Shown: positions 1 to 8,215 of the stretch, piece after piece
Layout: the number at the start of each line of letters is the position of its first letter
Position numbering within the stretch: the first letter of the stretch is position 1
Origin: Nitrosopumilaceae archaeon
GTDB lineage: Archaea; Thermoproteota; Nitrososphaeria; Nitrososphaerales; Nitrosopumilaceae
Direction of reading: 5' to 3'
Length of the DNA stretch: 37,872 nt
Assembly: GCA_021296175.1 (NCBI GenBank)
Contig: JAGWAX010000003.1
Span: forward strand, 1 to 37,872
Translations under genes and position numbers: made by a program
Notes under the pieces: generated by a model
Told to the model about the DNA's origin: nothing
Databases searched by the model: none
The model's input: only the letters and a program-made list of their open reading frames with translations

Positions 1-73
1 CCTGCTCCTCTTTCGTCTTCTTCTGGAACTCATTGGGTGCGTGCCATACTATATGATCAATAAGCTTTTCCAT
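1..73 (-). CDS. Unrecognised protein, N-terminal fragment
   Basis: An open frame on the minus strand begins with ATG at 73 and runs off the window edge after 24 codons. It reads MEKLIDHIVWHAPNEFQKK, followed by a Lys/Glu-rich stretch. A weak TTAAAG element about 22 nt upstream on the minus strand could be its TATA box. The gene is divergent from cdc48, across about 420 bp of non-coding DNA. I do not recognise the family and assign no function. Confidence 0.5.
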   Translation of the reverse strand, partial: MEKLIDHIVWHAPNEFQKKTKEEQ

Positions 74-298
74 CCGGAACCGCCCTGATCTTTAAGCTTT
101 TCGTCGTTTTTGCGGTACGTGATCTGGACAGCACCGGCCACGTTCACCACAAAGGGCTACAAGATCTGGTTCTCGTTGGATCGGGGGGACATTCGTCCGG
201 GCCCGTGCCAGACGGTGACCGATCGCGTCTTCTAGAGAACCCGATGTGATTCCTCCCGGCGCATCGCGGTTTGTAGCCGAATACGACATGTCGGCAAT

Positions 299-320
299 GC
301 GGCGGCGGCGGCGGCGGCGG
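299..320. repeat. (GGC)n microsatellite
   Basis: About seven uninterrupted GGC/GCG trinucleotides lie in the non-coding spacer upstream of cdc48. Similar trinucleotide runs occur elsewhere in the window, inside and outside genes. Confidence 0.85.
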
Positions 321-376
321 AAAGTGTACCGTGCTCGACGAGGCCGTCAAGGACCGCGGGACGCACACACGCAGAT

Positions 377-420
377 GAGGGGGAGGGGGAGGGGGTGACG
401 CAGCGCGGGAGGCGGGAGGA
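377..420 (+). other. Potential G-quadruplex-forming G-rich tract
   Basis: Three runs of five G separated by single A residues are followed within 25 nt by further GGG runs. This satisfies the usual four-run pattern for a G-quadruplex on the plus strand. It lies 50-90 bp upstream of the cdc48 TATA box. Formation in vivo is unknown. Confidence 0.45.
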
Positions 421-464
421 GGCTAATTTTCGGACTCCGCAACTTGCAACCAATCTGACAAAGG

Positions 465-471
465 TATAAAA
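465..471 (+). promoter_or_regulatory. TATA box of cdc48
   Basis: TATAAAA is centred about 26 nt before the ATG at 494. This is the normal archaeal spacing from TATA to transcription start, so the transcript should be essentially leaderless. It supports the chosen start. Confidence 0.75.
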
Positions 472-493
472 TGTAGGCAGGGTCATTGCATCC

Positions 494-2680
494 ATGAGCC
501 AGAGCGGGCTGTCCCTAAAGGTTTTGGAGGCATACACCAGGGACGTGGGAAGGGGCGTTGCAAGGATAGACTACGACTCGATGGACACGCTTGGCGCCTC
601 GACTGGTGACGTAATCGAGATAAAGGGAAAGCGCCGAACGGTTGCAAAATGCCTTCCGCTCTACCCGTCAGACGAGGGCAAGGGGATCATAAGGATTGAC
701 GGCCTGGGCCGCAACAACTCCGGCATCGCGATAGGCGACACCATCATGGTCAAGAAGATAAAGGCCGTCGCGGCCGAGAGGGTGGTGGTGGCCCCGCTGG
801 AGTCGATACCGCCCATTGATGAGAGGTACCTGGCCGACGCGCTCGAGAGCGTCCCGCTGATAAAGGGCGACAACGTAATGGTCCCGTACTTTGGCGGTAG
901 GCTGACGTTCCAGGTCATATCGGTTACACCGGGATCCGACGCGGTGCTGATCACGCAAAAGACCACATTTACCATAGCAGAAAAGGGCGAGACCCTCCGC
1001 GGCGTGCCCCAGGTCACATACGAGGACATCGGCGGCCTGACAGACGAGATCAAAAAGGTCAGGGAGATGATAGAGCTTCCGCTCAGGCACCCCGAGATAT
1101 TTGAAAAGCTCGGCATAGAGGCGCCAAAGGGCGTCCTGCTGTACGGCCCGCCGGGCACGGGAAAGACGCTGCTTGCAAAGGCCGTCGCAAACGAGAGCAA
1201 CGCCCACTTTATCAGCATATCAGGGCCAGAGATAATGAGCAAGTTTTACGGCGAGAGCGAGGCCCGCCTCAGGGAGATATTCAAGGAGGCAAGGGAGAAG
1301 GCCCCGTCGATAATATTCGTAGACGAGATAGACTCGATCGCCCCAAAGCGCGAGGAAGTTACGGGGGAGGTGGAGCGCAGGGTCGTGTCGCAGATGCTCT
1401 CCCTCATGGACGGCCTCGAGGCCCGGGGCAAGGTCATAGTAATATCTGCCACCAACCGCCCCAACGCGATAGACCCAGCCCTGAGAAGGCCCGGCAGGTT
1501 CGACCGCGAGATCGAGATCAAGGTGCCGGACAAAAAGGGCCGCAAGGACATACTTGCGATACACAGCCGCAACATGCCGCTTGACGACGACGTCAACACT
1601 GACAAGATATCCGCAGTAAGCCACGGGTACGTCGGCGCGGACCTCGAGTACCTGTGCAAGGAGGCCGCAATGAAGTGCCTCAGGAGGCTGCTGCCCATAC
1701 TGAACCTGGAGGAGGAGAAGATTCCGCCCGAGACGCTTGACAAGCTTATCGTGAACCACGAGGACTTTACAAAGGCCCTCATAGAGGTCACGCCGTCCGG
1801 CATGCGCGAGGTCTTCATAGAGAACCCCGACGTAAAGTGGGAGGAGGTAGGCGGCCTGGAGGACGTAAAGAGGGACCTGCAGGAGGCAGTCGAGTGGCCC
1901 ATGAAGTATCCCGGGCTGTACGACAAGCTCGGGCACAACATGCCCCGCGGCATACTGCTGCACGGGCCCAGCGGGACCGGAAAGACGCTGCTTGCAAAGG
2001 CCGTCGCCACCCAGAGCGAGGCCAACTTTGTGTCTGTCAGGGGGCCCGAACTGCTCTCAAAGTGGGTCGGCGAGTCCGAGCGCGGCATACGCGAGATATT
2101 CAAGCGCGCGCGCCAGTCGGCGCCGTGCGTGGTGTTCTTCGACGAGATAGACTCCATCGCGCCGATCAGGGGCGCCGGGGGCGAGACGGCCGTGACGGAG
2201 CGCGTCGTGTCCCAGCTGCTCACCGAGCTGGACGGCATGGAGAACATGCACGGGGTTGTGGTTCTGGCCGCCACCAACAGGGCCGACATGATAGACACCG
2301 CCCTGCTGAGGCCCGGAAGGTTTGACAAGATAATACAGATTCCACTGCCCGACAAGGAGAGCCGCAAGAACATACTGCGCATAAACGCCAAGAAGATTCC
2401 GACCGTCGACAGCCCCGACGATCCGCAGAACATCAACTTTGACAAGATTGCCGAGATGACAGACGGCTTGAGCGGCGCCGACACCGCGTCGATAGCAAAC
2501 ACGGCAGTCTCGCTCGTGATACACGAGTTCCTCGACGCCTACCCCGACGTAAAGGACGTGGAGAAGAAGAGCGCCGAGGCCAGGGTTACGATGCGGCACT
2601 TTGAGGTGGCCGTCAAGAAGGTCAGGGAGCAGAAGGACCTGAAGATAGGCGAGAAGCTGGCCGTCTCTTACTACAGATAA
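494..2680 (+). CDS. cdc48: Cdc48/p97/VAT-type AAA ATPase
   Basis: A 728-residue double-AAA unfoldase of the CDC48/VCP family. Such enzymes extract and unfold proteins and can feed the archaeal 20S proteasome. The N-terminal double-psi-barrel region covers about residues 1-180. D1 has Walker A GPPGTGKT at 218-225 and Walker [10 protein letters not shown]2 has Walker A GPSGTGKT at 491-498, with Ser where Pro is usual, and Walker B VVFFDEID. Both second-region-of-homology segments, with Arg fingers in the GRFD context, are present. Length is typical. The protein ends in Tyr-Tyr-Arg, which fits the HbYX (hydrophobic-Tyr-any) motif used by proteasome-activating ATPases. The ATG at 494 is supported by the TATA box. 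gatD follows 9 nt downstream and may be co-transcribed. Confidence 0.97.
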   Translation: MSQSGLSLKVLEAYTRDVGRGVARIDYDSMDTLGASTGDVIEIKGKRRTVAKCLPLYPSDEGKGIIRIDGLGRNNSGIAIGDTIMVKKIKAVAAERVVVAPLESIPPIDERYLADALESVPLIKGDNVMVPYFGGRLTFQVISVTPGSDAVLITQKTTFTIAEKGETLRGVPQVTYEDIGGLTDEIKKVREMIELPLRHPEIFEKLGIEAPKGVLLYGPPGTGKTLLAKAVANESNAHFISISGPEIMSKFYGESEARLREIFKEAREKAPSIIFVDEIDSIAPKREEVTGEVERRVVSQMLSLMDGLEARGKVIVISATNRPNAIDPALRRPGRFDREIEIKVPDKKGRKDILAIHSRNMPLDDDVNTDKISAVSHGYVGADLEYLCKEAAMKCLRRLLPILNLEEEKIPPETLDKLIVNHEDFTKALIEVTPSGMREVFIENPDVKWEEVGGLEDVKRDLQEAVEWPMKYPGLYDKLGHNMPRGILLHGPSGTGKTLLAKAVATQSEANFVSVRGPELLSKWVGESERGIREIFKRARQSAPCVVFFDEIDSIAPIRGAGGETAVTERVVSQLLTELDGMENMHGVVVLAATNRADMIDTALLRPGRFDKIIQIPLPDKESRKNILRINAKKIPTVDSPDDPQNINFDKIAEMTDGLSGADTASIANTAVSLVIHEFLDAYPDVKDVEKKSAEARVTMRHFEVAVKKVREQKDLKIGEKLAVSYYR

Positions 2681-2689
2681 TTAATTAAG

Positions 2690-4189
2690 ATGGCACGGGG
2701 CAGACTGTCTGCCATGCGCGATACGGGCAGAGATGGTGATGACGGGCACCACAATAACGATACTGGCGGATACCGCGGCGCGGCGCTGCGGGCGCTGAAC
2801 GACGCGGGCGCCGCAGTCGGAGACTCCGTCGTCATAACCTACAAGGACGGCACCAGGCGCGCGGGGATCCTAATGCCCAGGTACGAACACGACGACGGCG
2901 CGCACGTCGTGACAAAGCTGAGCAGCGGGTACAATGCGGGCATCGACGTTGATCTGATAAGGGAGATTGCAGTGGACAGGCGCGGTGCCGTCACGGACAT
3001 AGGGAGGGGGGGCAGCGACGGTGACGACAGCGGCGCAGGCAGTGACGGCACGGCCGCGGAGCCTTCCGGACCGGCCCGGAGCCGCGCAGCAGAGAAGATA
3101 CTGCTGCTCTCGACCGGCGGCACGATAGCAAGCAGGATAGACTACAGAACCGGAGCCGTGACACCCGTGCTGTCGGCCTCGGACCTGCGTGACTCCATAC
3201 CGGAGCTGGCCGACATAGCCGAGATAGACTCGGAGGTGGTAATGTCCGAGTACTCCGAGAACATAATGCCAGAGCACTGGCTGACGCTTGCGCGGCGCAT
3301 AGACGAACGTGCCGGGGACGCCGGGGGTGACGGCGGCAAGTCTGGTACTGCCGCTGCCACCGCCGCATCGGCAGGAGGCGACAGGCCGTACGCAGGCATC
3401 ATAGTGGCGCACGGAACCGACACGATGCACTATACGTCCGCGTTCCTGTCGTTTGCACTTGCGGGGCTCACGGTTCCCATCGTTCTGGTGGGCGCGCAGA
3501 GGTCGTCGGACAGGGCGTCGTCGGACGCCGCGACCAACCTGATCGGGGCCGCAAGATTCATCACGTCATATAGTGGCGGTGGCGGCGTCTACATCGCAAT
3601 GCACGACGGCACCGGGGACGACGCGATAGCGTGCCACGTGGGCACCAGGGTCAGAAAGAACCATACAAGTAAGAGGGACGCCTTTGCGACCATAGGCGGC
3701 AGGCCGGCGTTTGTCGTATCTGCAGACGGCGGCATATCCCCCAGCAGTCAGGACGGCGCAGGCCGGCCGCGTCCAGGCCCCGAATACAGTCCCAAGATAT
3801 CGCTTGACCGGAGGGTTGCGCTCGTAAAGTACTATCCCGGGTATGACCCGGCCCATCTGGGGCACATAATCGACTCCGGATGCAGGGCCGTGATATTTGA
3901 GGGGACCGGCCTGGGGCACGTGGGAAGGGCCATGTACGGGCAGGTTGCAAGGGCCGGCGAGCGCGGCGTGTTCATGGGCATGACGTCGCAGTGCATAGAC
4001 GGCAGGACGGCAATGACCGTATACGAGAGCGGGCGCGATCTGATGGAGATGGGAGTGGTGCCGCTTGAGGACATGATACCGGAGGTCGCCCTGGTAAAGG
4101 CCATGTGGGCCGCCTCGCGCGCAGGGGACTCGGAGGGAATCAGAAGGATAATGCTTGAGAACGTCGCGTCGGAGATGACCGCACGGTGA
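2690..4189 (+). CDS. gatD: Glu-tRNA(Gln) amidotransferase subunit D
   Basis: The archaeal-specific subunit that releases ammonia from glutamine (L-asparaginase type I fold) for GatE, which makes Gln-tRNA(Gln). A small SH3-like N-terminal domain (around GDSVVITYKDG) precedes the asparaginase domain. That domain has the first catalytic Thr motif STGGTIAS and the second motif VAHGTDTMHYT. At 499 residues it is longer than usual for GatD. The excess lies in two Gly/Asp/Ala-rich segments, one between the SH3-like and catalytic domains and one before IIVAHGTD, plus an Asp/Gly/Asn-rich N-terminus. An in-frame ATG at 2714 is an alternative start that fits an AATTAATTAA element near 2683. The stop overlaps gatE by 4 nt (GTGA), indicating translational coupling of the two subunits. 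Confidence 0.95.
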   Translation: MARGRLSAMRDTGRDGDDGHHNNDTGGYRGAALRALNDAGAAVGDSVVITYKDGTRRAGILMPRYEHDDGAHVVTKLSSGYNAGIDVDLIREIAVDRRGAVTDIGRGGSDGDDSGAGSDGTAAEPSGPARSRAAEKILLLSTGGTIASRIDYRTGAVTPVLSASDLRDSIPELADIAEIDSEVVMSEYSENIMPEHWLTLARRIDERAGDAGGDGGKSGTAAATAASAGGDRPYAGIIVAHGTDTMHYTSAFLSFALAGLTVPIVLVGAQRSSDRASSDAATNLIGAARFITSYSGGGGVYIAMHDGTGDDAIACHVGTRVRKNHTSKRDAFATIGGRPAFVVSADGGISPSSQDGAGRPRPGPEYSPKISLDRRVALVKYYPGYDPAHLGHIIDSGCRAVIFEGTGLGHVGRAMYGQVARAGERGVFMGMTSQCIDGRTAMTVYESGRDLMEMGVVPLEDMIPEVALVKAMWAASRAGDSEGIRRIMLENVASEMTAR

Positions 4190-6207
4190 GCGCGCAGGGG
4201 ACGCCAAGCCTCGGGGACCTGGGCGTCATGGTGGGGCTGGAGATACACCAGCAGCTTGCAACCGGCAAAAAGCTGTTCTGTGACTGCCCACCGGCCGAAC
4301 CCGATGCGCACCCCATAACATTCAGCCGGAGACTGAGATCATCAAGCGGCGAGGTCGGGGGACACGACCCGGCGGCACTCTTCGAGGGGGCAAGGGCCAA
4401 GACCGTCACATACTATGCAAACCGTAACAGCAGCTGCCTGGTAGAGCAGGACGAGGAGCCGCCGCACCGTCTGGATCCCGATGCCAAGAAGACGGCGCTG
4501 ACAATCGCATCCGCGCTCAAATCCAGGACATACACCGAGCTCCACACCATGAGGAAGACCGTGGTGGACGGCTCAAACACGACGGGCTTTCAGCGGACCA
4601 TGCTGGTGTCGGAGGGGGGATCGTTTGATGTGCTGCTGCCGCCCCCACCACCACCGCCACAGGGACAGCCAGATGGGGCGCCGGGCATCAGAAAGATCGG
4701 AGTCCAATCCATATGCCTGGAGGAGGATGCCGCAAAGATACTCGAGGCAGGAATCCATGCTGACGTGGGCGCCAAGGGATACGGCCTTGAGCGGCTCGGG
4801 ATTCCGCTAGTCGAGATTGCAACGGAGCCGTTTGACGTGTCTGATCCGGACACGGTAAGGGCCGCGGCCCTGTCGCTTGGAAGGATGCTGCGGGGCACCA
4901 GAATGGTGACGCGCGGCCTAGGCTCCATCAGGCAGGACGTCAACGTGAGCATAAGGGACGGCGGGGGCAGCGTGGTGGAGGTCAAGGGGGTGCAGCAGCT
5001 CGACCAGCTTGCAGACGTGGTGTCGTACGAGGCGTACAGGCAGCACGGGCTGACTGCCATATCAGCAAGGCTGCGGGAATGCCGGTGGGACCACGACACA
5101 TCGCGGGACAGGGCGGACGTAACCGGCGTGTTCAGGCAGTCCGCGTCATCGAAGATAATCCAGAAGGCCGTAAAACAGAACCATGTAATCATGGCAGTCG
5201 CGTTCAGGAACGCGGCCGGAATATTCGGATACTCCCCGCACAAGGACGTCAGGCTAGGCAAGGAGATTGCAGAACTCGTCAGGCGGTTCGGGGTGGGCGG
5301 CATATTCCACTCTGACGAGCTTCCGGCATACGGCATAACAGAGCGGGACGTGGCAGAGGTGGCCGAACTGCTACAGGTACGCCTCGACGCGGACGCGTTT
5401 ATCATGCTGGCGGCCCCGGCCGGCAGGACGGGCCCCATCATAGACCAGATAGTCTCAAGGGTGCGGCGCATAGCAACGGACGGCGTCCCGGCAGACACCA
5501 GGCTTGCCACGGCCGACGGCAGGACCGCGTTTCTGAGGCCCAGGCCCGGCTCTGCACGCATGTACCCGGAGACTGACGTCCCCACGATTACCATAACGCA
5601 GGAGGAGCAGGATCGCGCCGCGGCCGACGTGCCAAAGCCGTGGAGCGAGGCGGTATCATACCTGCAGGATACATACGGCATCAACAAGCAGCTTGCAGAG
5701 CAGCTCTGGGACTCGCCGTACCTAGAACTGTTCGAAGAGATTGCGTCCGGGCAGAAGAATGTCCCGGCGGCGGCGGAATCCACGTTTGTGGCATCCGCGC
5801 TCTGCTCGTCGATAACGAGGCTGGCTAGGCAGGAGGGCATGGATGCCGGACGGCTTGACGATCAGATGATACGCGAAACGTTTGAAATGCTCGGGAGAAA
5901 CGAGATCGCCAAAGAGTCAGTCGAGATGATATTCCAGTCCATAATGTCGGCCAAGGCCGGAACCGTCTCAGACGCCATAAAGTCCGCGTCCATACAGAGC
6001 GTAGGCGCAGACGAGCTCGAGGAGATAGTAAGCGGGATAATACAAGACAACATGGAGATGATCTCAAATCAGGGCGAGCGGGCGGCGGGGCCCCTCATGG
6101 GAATCGCCATGAAACGGCTCAGGGGCAGGGCCCCCGGACAGAGAGTCAACAAACTGGTCGTAAGCGGCATTGCAGACGCACTGCGGGAAGCGCAAAGTCG
6201 GCCATAG
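4186..6207 (+). CDS. gatE: Glu-tRNA(Gln) amidotransferase subunit E
   Basis: The kinase/amidotransferase subunit of archaeal GatDE, 673 residues. It phosphorylates Glu-tRNA(Gln) and transfers ammonia supplied by GatD. The N-terminal signature VGLEIHQQL, the GatB/E cradle with the conserved EEDAAKI and GIPLVEIATEP segments, an AspRS-like insertion and the C-terminal helical tail (FQSIMSAKAGTVSDAI region) are visible. A run of seven prolines sits at about residues 151-157, encoded by a C-rich stretch near 4639-4662. This looks like a lineage-specific expansion. The GTG start at 4186 overlaps the gatD stop (GTGA). Presence of GatDE indicates that Gln-tRNA is made indirectly, as in archaea generally. 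Confidence 0.95.
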   Translation: MSAQGTPSLGDLGVMVGLEIHQQLATGKKLFCDCPPAEPDAHPITFSRRLRSSSGEVGGHDPAALFEGARAKTVTYYANRNSSCLVEQDEEPPHRLDPDAKKTALTIASALKSRTYTELHTMRKTVVDGSNTTGFQRTMLVSEGGSFDVLLPPPPPPPQGQPDGAPGIRKIGVQSICLEEDAAKILEAGIHADVGAKGYGLERLGIPLVEIATEPFDVSDPDTVRAAALSLGRMLRGTRMVTRGLGSIRQDVNVSIRDGGGSVVEVKGVQQLDQLADVVSYEAYRQHGLTAISARLRECRWDHDTSRDRADVTGVFRQSASSKIIQKAVKQNHVIMAVAFRNAAGIFGYSPHKDVRLGKEIAELVRRFGVGGIFHSDELPAYGITERDVAEVAELLQVRLDADAFIMLAAPAGRTGPIIDQIVSRVRRIATDGVPADTRLATADGRTAFLRPRPGSARMYPETDVPTITITQEEQDRAAADVPKPWSEAVSYLQDTYGINKQLAEQLWDSPYLELFEEIASGQKNVPAAAESTFVASALCSSITRLARQEGMDAGRLDDQMIRETFEMLGRNEIAKESVEMIFQSIMSAKAGTVSDAIKSASIQSVGADELEEIVSGIIQDNMEMISNQGERAAGPLMGIAMKRLRGRAPGQRVNKLVVSGIADALREAQSRP

Positions 6208-6334
6208 TGGTGGTGGTGGTGGTGGCGGTAACCGTTCAATCCTCTCTTCCCCCCCCCCTCCCTTCACGGCGCAGGCGTTCTGCAGGAACCTGCCGTACCC
6301 ACGGACCCGGGGCAGGAAGGCGGGCAGTCCGGGC
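6208..6334. other. Short convergent spacer with GTG and C-rich runs
   Basis: The 3' ends of gatE and the thermosome-like gene face each other here. The spacer holds a GTG/GGT repeat right after the gatE stop and a C-rich, pyrimidine-biased stretch near 6245-6262. I see no gene or clear terminator. Confidence 0.5.
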
Positions 6335-8176
6335 CTAATAGTAGTGATGCATCTGGCGCTGCTCCAGGCCCTCCTGCTCCCAGTGGTTGTGGTTCCTGCC
6401 GGGGTCCTTGTGGGCGTGCACGGTGCCGTCTATATGGCAGTGCGTGTTGTCGATCAGGTCCTTGACAAAGACATCATCCACGTTCAGGACGGCGCATGCG
6501 GCCTCGACGGAGCTCTTGAGAACCTGGGCCTTTACAGCGTACGGTTCTATGACACTGTAGGGTAGGCAGGAAACGTCGCATATGCTCCGGGAAGCATGGT
6601 CGACGCCGTACCAGCCCGAGGGGAGGCCGGTGGCGGCGCCGTTGTTGTTCCCACCACCAGCCCCTCCGGCATTATCACAGATGCGGGTCGTCGCAGCACG
6701 CGACCCACGGTGATCATCGTACACCTTTGAGCGCAGGAGCGGCAGTGCGTCCAGCGGCTCAATTCCGACGTTCTCGGCAAGGGTCATCGTAACCGACTCG
6801 AGCGCGTCTGCAAACCTTGCGGCTGCGACCTGCACTTTTCCGGTCATCGCGTCCGACTCGTCCCTGACCCGCCGTGCAAGAATGGCCTCGCACGAGCCCG
6901 CCCCGTACACCAGATATGGGCATTCGATAAAATCCCTCAACACATGCAGCACGTTGAGCGCGGTGCGGTGAAACTCGTCCAAGTACCTCTTTGAGTTGGC
7001 CCGCAAGAGAAGCGTCACGGACTTCACGTTGTCACGCCCGGACTCGACGAAGAGCATCCTGTCCCCGCCCACGTTCCTCTCACATACTAGGCTTGCATGC
7101 CCCATCTTCGCACTTGACATGTCGCGTATGTCCGTGCACGTGACGGCGCCCGTCGCCTTTTCAAGCCACCATATGTCGTTGTGTTTGACCCGCCTCACCG
7201 AGATTATGCCGCTCCTTGCAAGCAGCTCCTGGGCCTCGTCGTCAATCCCCTTGCGGGATATGACCACGTTGGCACCGCTGCCGATCACCCCGCTCACCAC
7301 GCCGCACACGTCGTCGGACTCCTGCCGCAGAAACTCCCCCATTTGTCCGGGAGAGTCCACCGCAATCTCCGACTCCGTCTTGGTGCGGCTGCGCTCAAGC
7401 GGCTCGCTCACAAGCAGTATCCGGGCATCACGCACGGCGCGGGGCATGGCGGCGCTGTCCACGGGCTTGTCGATTACGGTCCCCATTACCAGTTCGGTCT
7501 GCGCCGTGTTGCCGGGCTTTTCCTCTATCTTGACATCATCAGTAAGGGCGCGTCTGGAGGACACGTCCGATGTGCAGTATGCGGCTCGTACCAGCATGTC
7601 GACGATACCGCCGTTGTCGATGTCGCTGCCGCCGCCGTTGCCGCCATCCCCCCGGCCATCCCGGACGCGGCTCCCCTCGCAGAGATCCCCGAGCGCCTTG
7701 CCTCTGATGCAGCAGCGCGCCAAGTCATGCACGGTGCGGCGATCCGAGGCCCTGCCCTCAAACTTTATGCGCTCCAGTTCCGCCAGCGCTGCCACCAGTC
7801 CCGCCTCGTATCCTGCAATTATGCTGGCAGTCGGGATGCGCAGGGCGCGCATCTCTCTGGCATTCTTGAGCAGCGCCCCGATCAGCACCGCCGCGGTCGT
7901 AGTACCGTCACCCACGTGGTTGTCCACCGTGTTTACCGCGTCGACGACGGCCTTGGCAGCAGGATGATCCACGTCAATCTTGCGCAGAAACGCACCCCCG
8001 TGCACGGTCACGGTATCCTCGCCGAGGATGTCGACATACACCTTTGTCATGCCGCGCGGCCCGAGCGCCGTTTTTACCGTCCGGGTTACGAGCTCGCCGG
8101 CAACCATGTTGTACATCTGCGACTCCTGCACTCCGATGCGCGACAGGTCGGGATTGAATATGTCTGGGTACTTCAT
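6335..8176 (-). CDS. Divergent thermosome-like group II chaperonin
   Basis: A 613-residue member of the thermosome/TCP-1 family, recognisable along its whole length: the LGPRGM segment, the IDVDHPAAK segment, GDGTTT at 89-94, the LAENVGIEPLDALPLLRSK block and the C-terminal EPYAVKAQVLKSS block. It departs from active chaperonins at key sites. The usual NDGAT loop reads VHGGA at 58-62, replacing the Asp with His59. The EDG segment that carries the hydrolytic Asp reads ECP, with Cys419, and the following GGGA is GAGS. Gly/Asn/Asp-rich insertions lie near SRVRDGRGD and in the GGAGGGNNN region. The C-terminus is a His-rich tail (HCHIDGTVHAHKD, ending HHYY). I infer a specialised or ATPase-poor paralogue, not the main thermosome. 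The ATG at 8176 lies about 40 bp downstream of the symporter gene. Confidence 0.85.
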   Translation of the reverse strand: MKYPDIFNPDLSRIGVQESQMYNMVAGELVTRTVKTALGPRGMTKVYVDILGEDTVTVHGGAFLRKIDVDHPAAKAVVDAVNTVDNHVGDGTTTAAVLIGALLKNAREMRALRIPTASIIAGYEAGLVAALAELERIKFEGRASDRRTVHDLARCCIRGKALGDLCEGSRVRDGRGDGGNGGGSDIDNGGIVDMLVRAAYCTSDVSSRRALTDDVKIEEKPGNTAQTELVMGTVIDKPVDSAAMPRAVRDARILLVSEPLERSRTKTESEIAVDSPGQMGEFLRQESDDVCGVVSGVIGSGANVVISRKGIDDEAQELLARSGIISVRRVKHNDIWWLEKATGAVTCTDIRDMSSAKMGHASLVCERNVGGDRMLFVESGRDNVKSVTLLLRANSKRYLDEFHRTALNVLHVLRDFIECPYLVYGAGSCEAILARRVRDESDAMTGKVQVAAARFADALESVTMTLAENVGIEPLDALPLLRSKVYDDHRGSRAATTRICDNAGGAGGGNNNGAATGLPSGWYGVDHASRSICDVSCLPYSVIEPYAVKAQVLKSSVEAACAVLNVDDVFVKDLIDNTHCHIDGTVHAHKDPGRNHNHWEQEGLEQRQMHHYY

Positions 8177-8215
8177 TATCGGTATTACGTCGACGATACG
8201 GACGGGTTAAAAACT

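Larger units (their letters stand above)
74..493. other. Non-coding spacer with G-rich and GGC repeats
   Basis: This 420-bp divergent intergenic region has no convincing gene. The short open frames here have low-complexity translations and no promoter at the expected spacing. It holds a run of about seven GGC units (299-320), three consecutive G5 runs separated by single A (about 377-395) followed by more G3 runs, and the cdc48 TATA box near its right end. Confidence 0.7.

Noticed and set aside
1246-2502. Long minus-strand open frame (418 codons) opposite cdc48
   Set aside because: It is a Ser/Arg-rich shadow of the GC-rich cdc48 coding strand, with no promoter and no family features.
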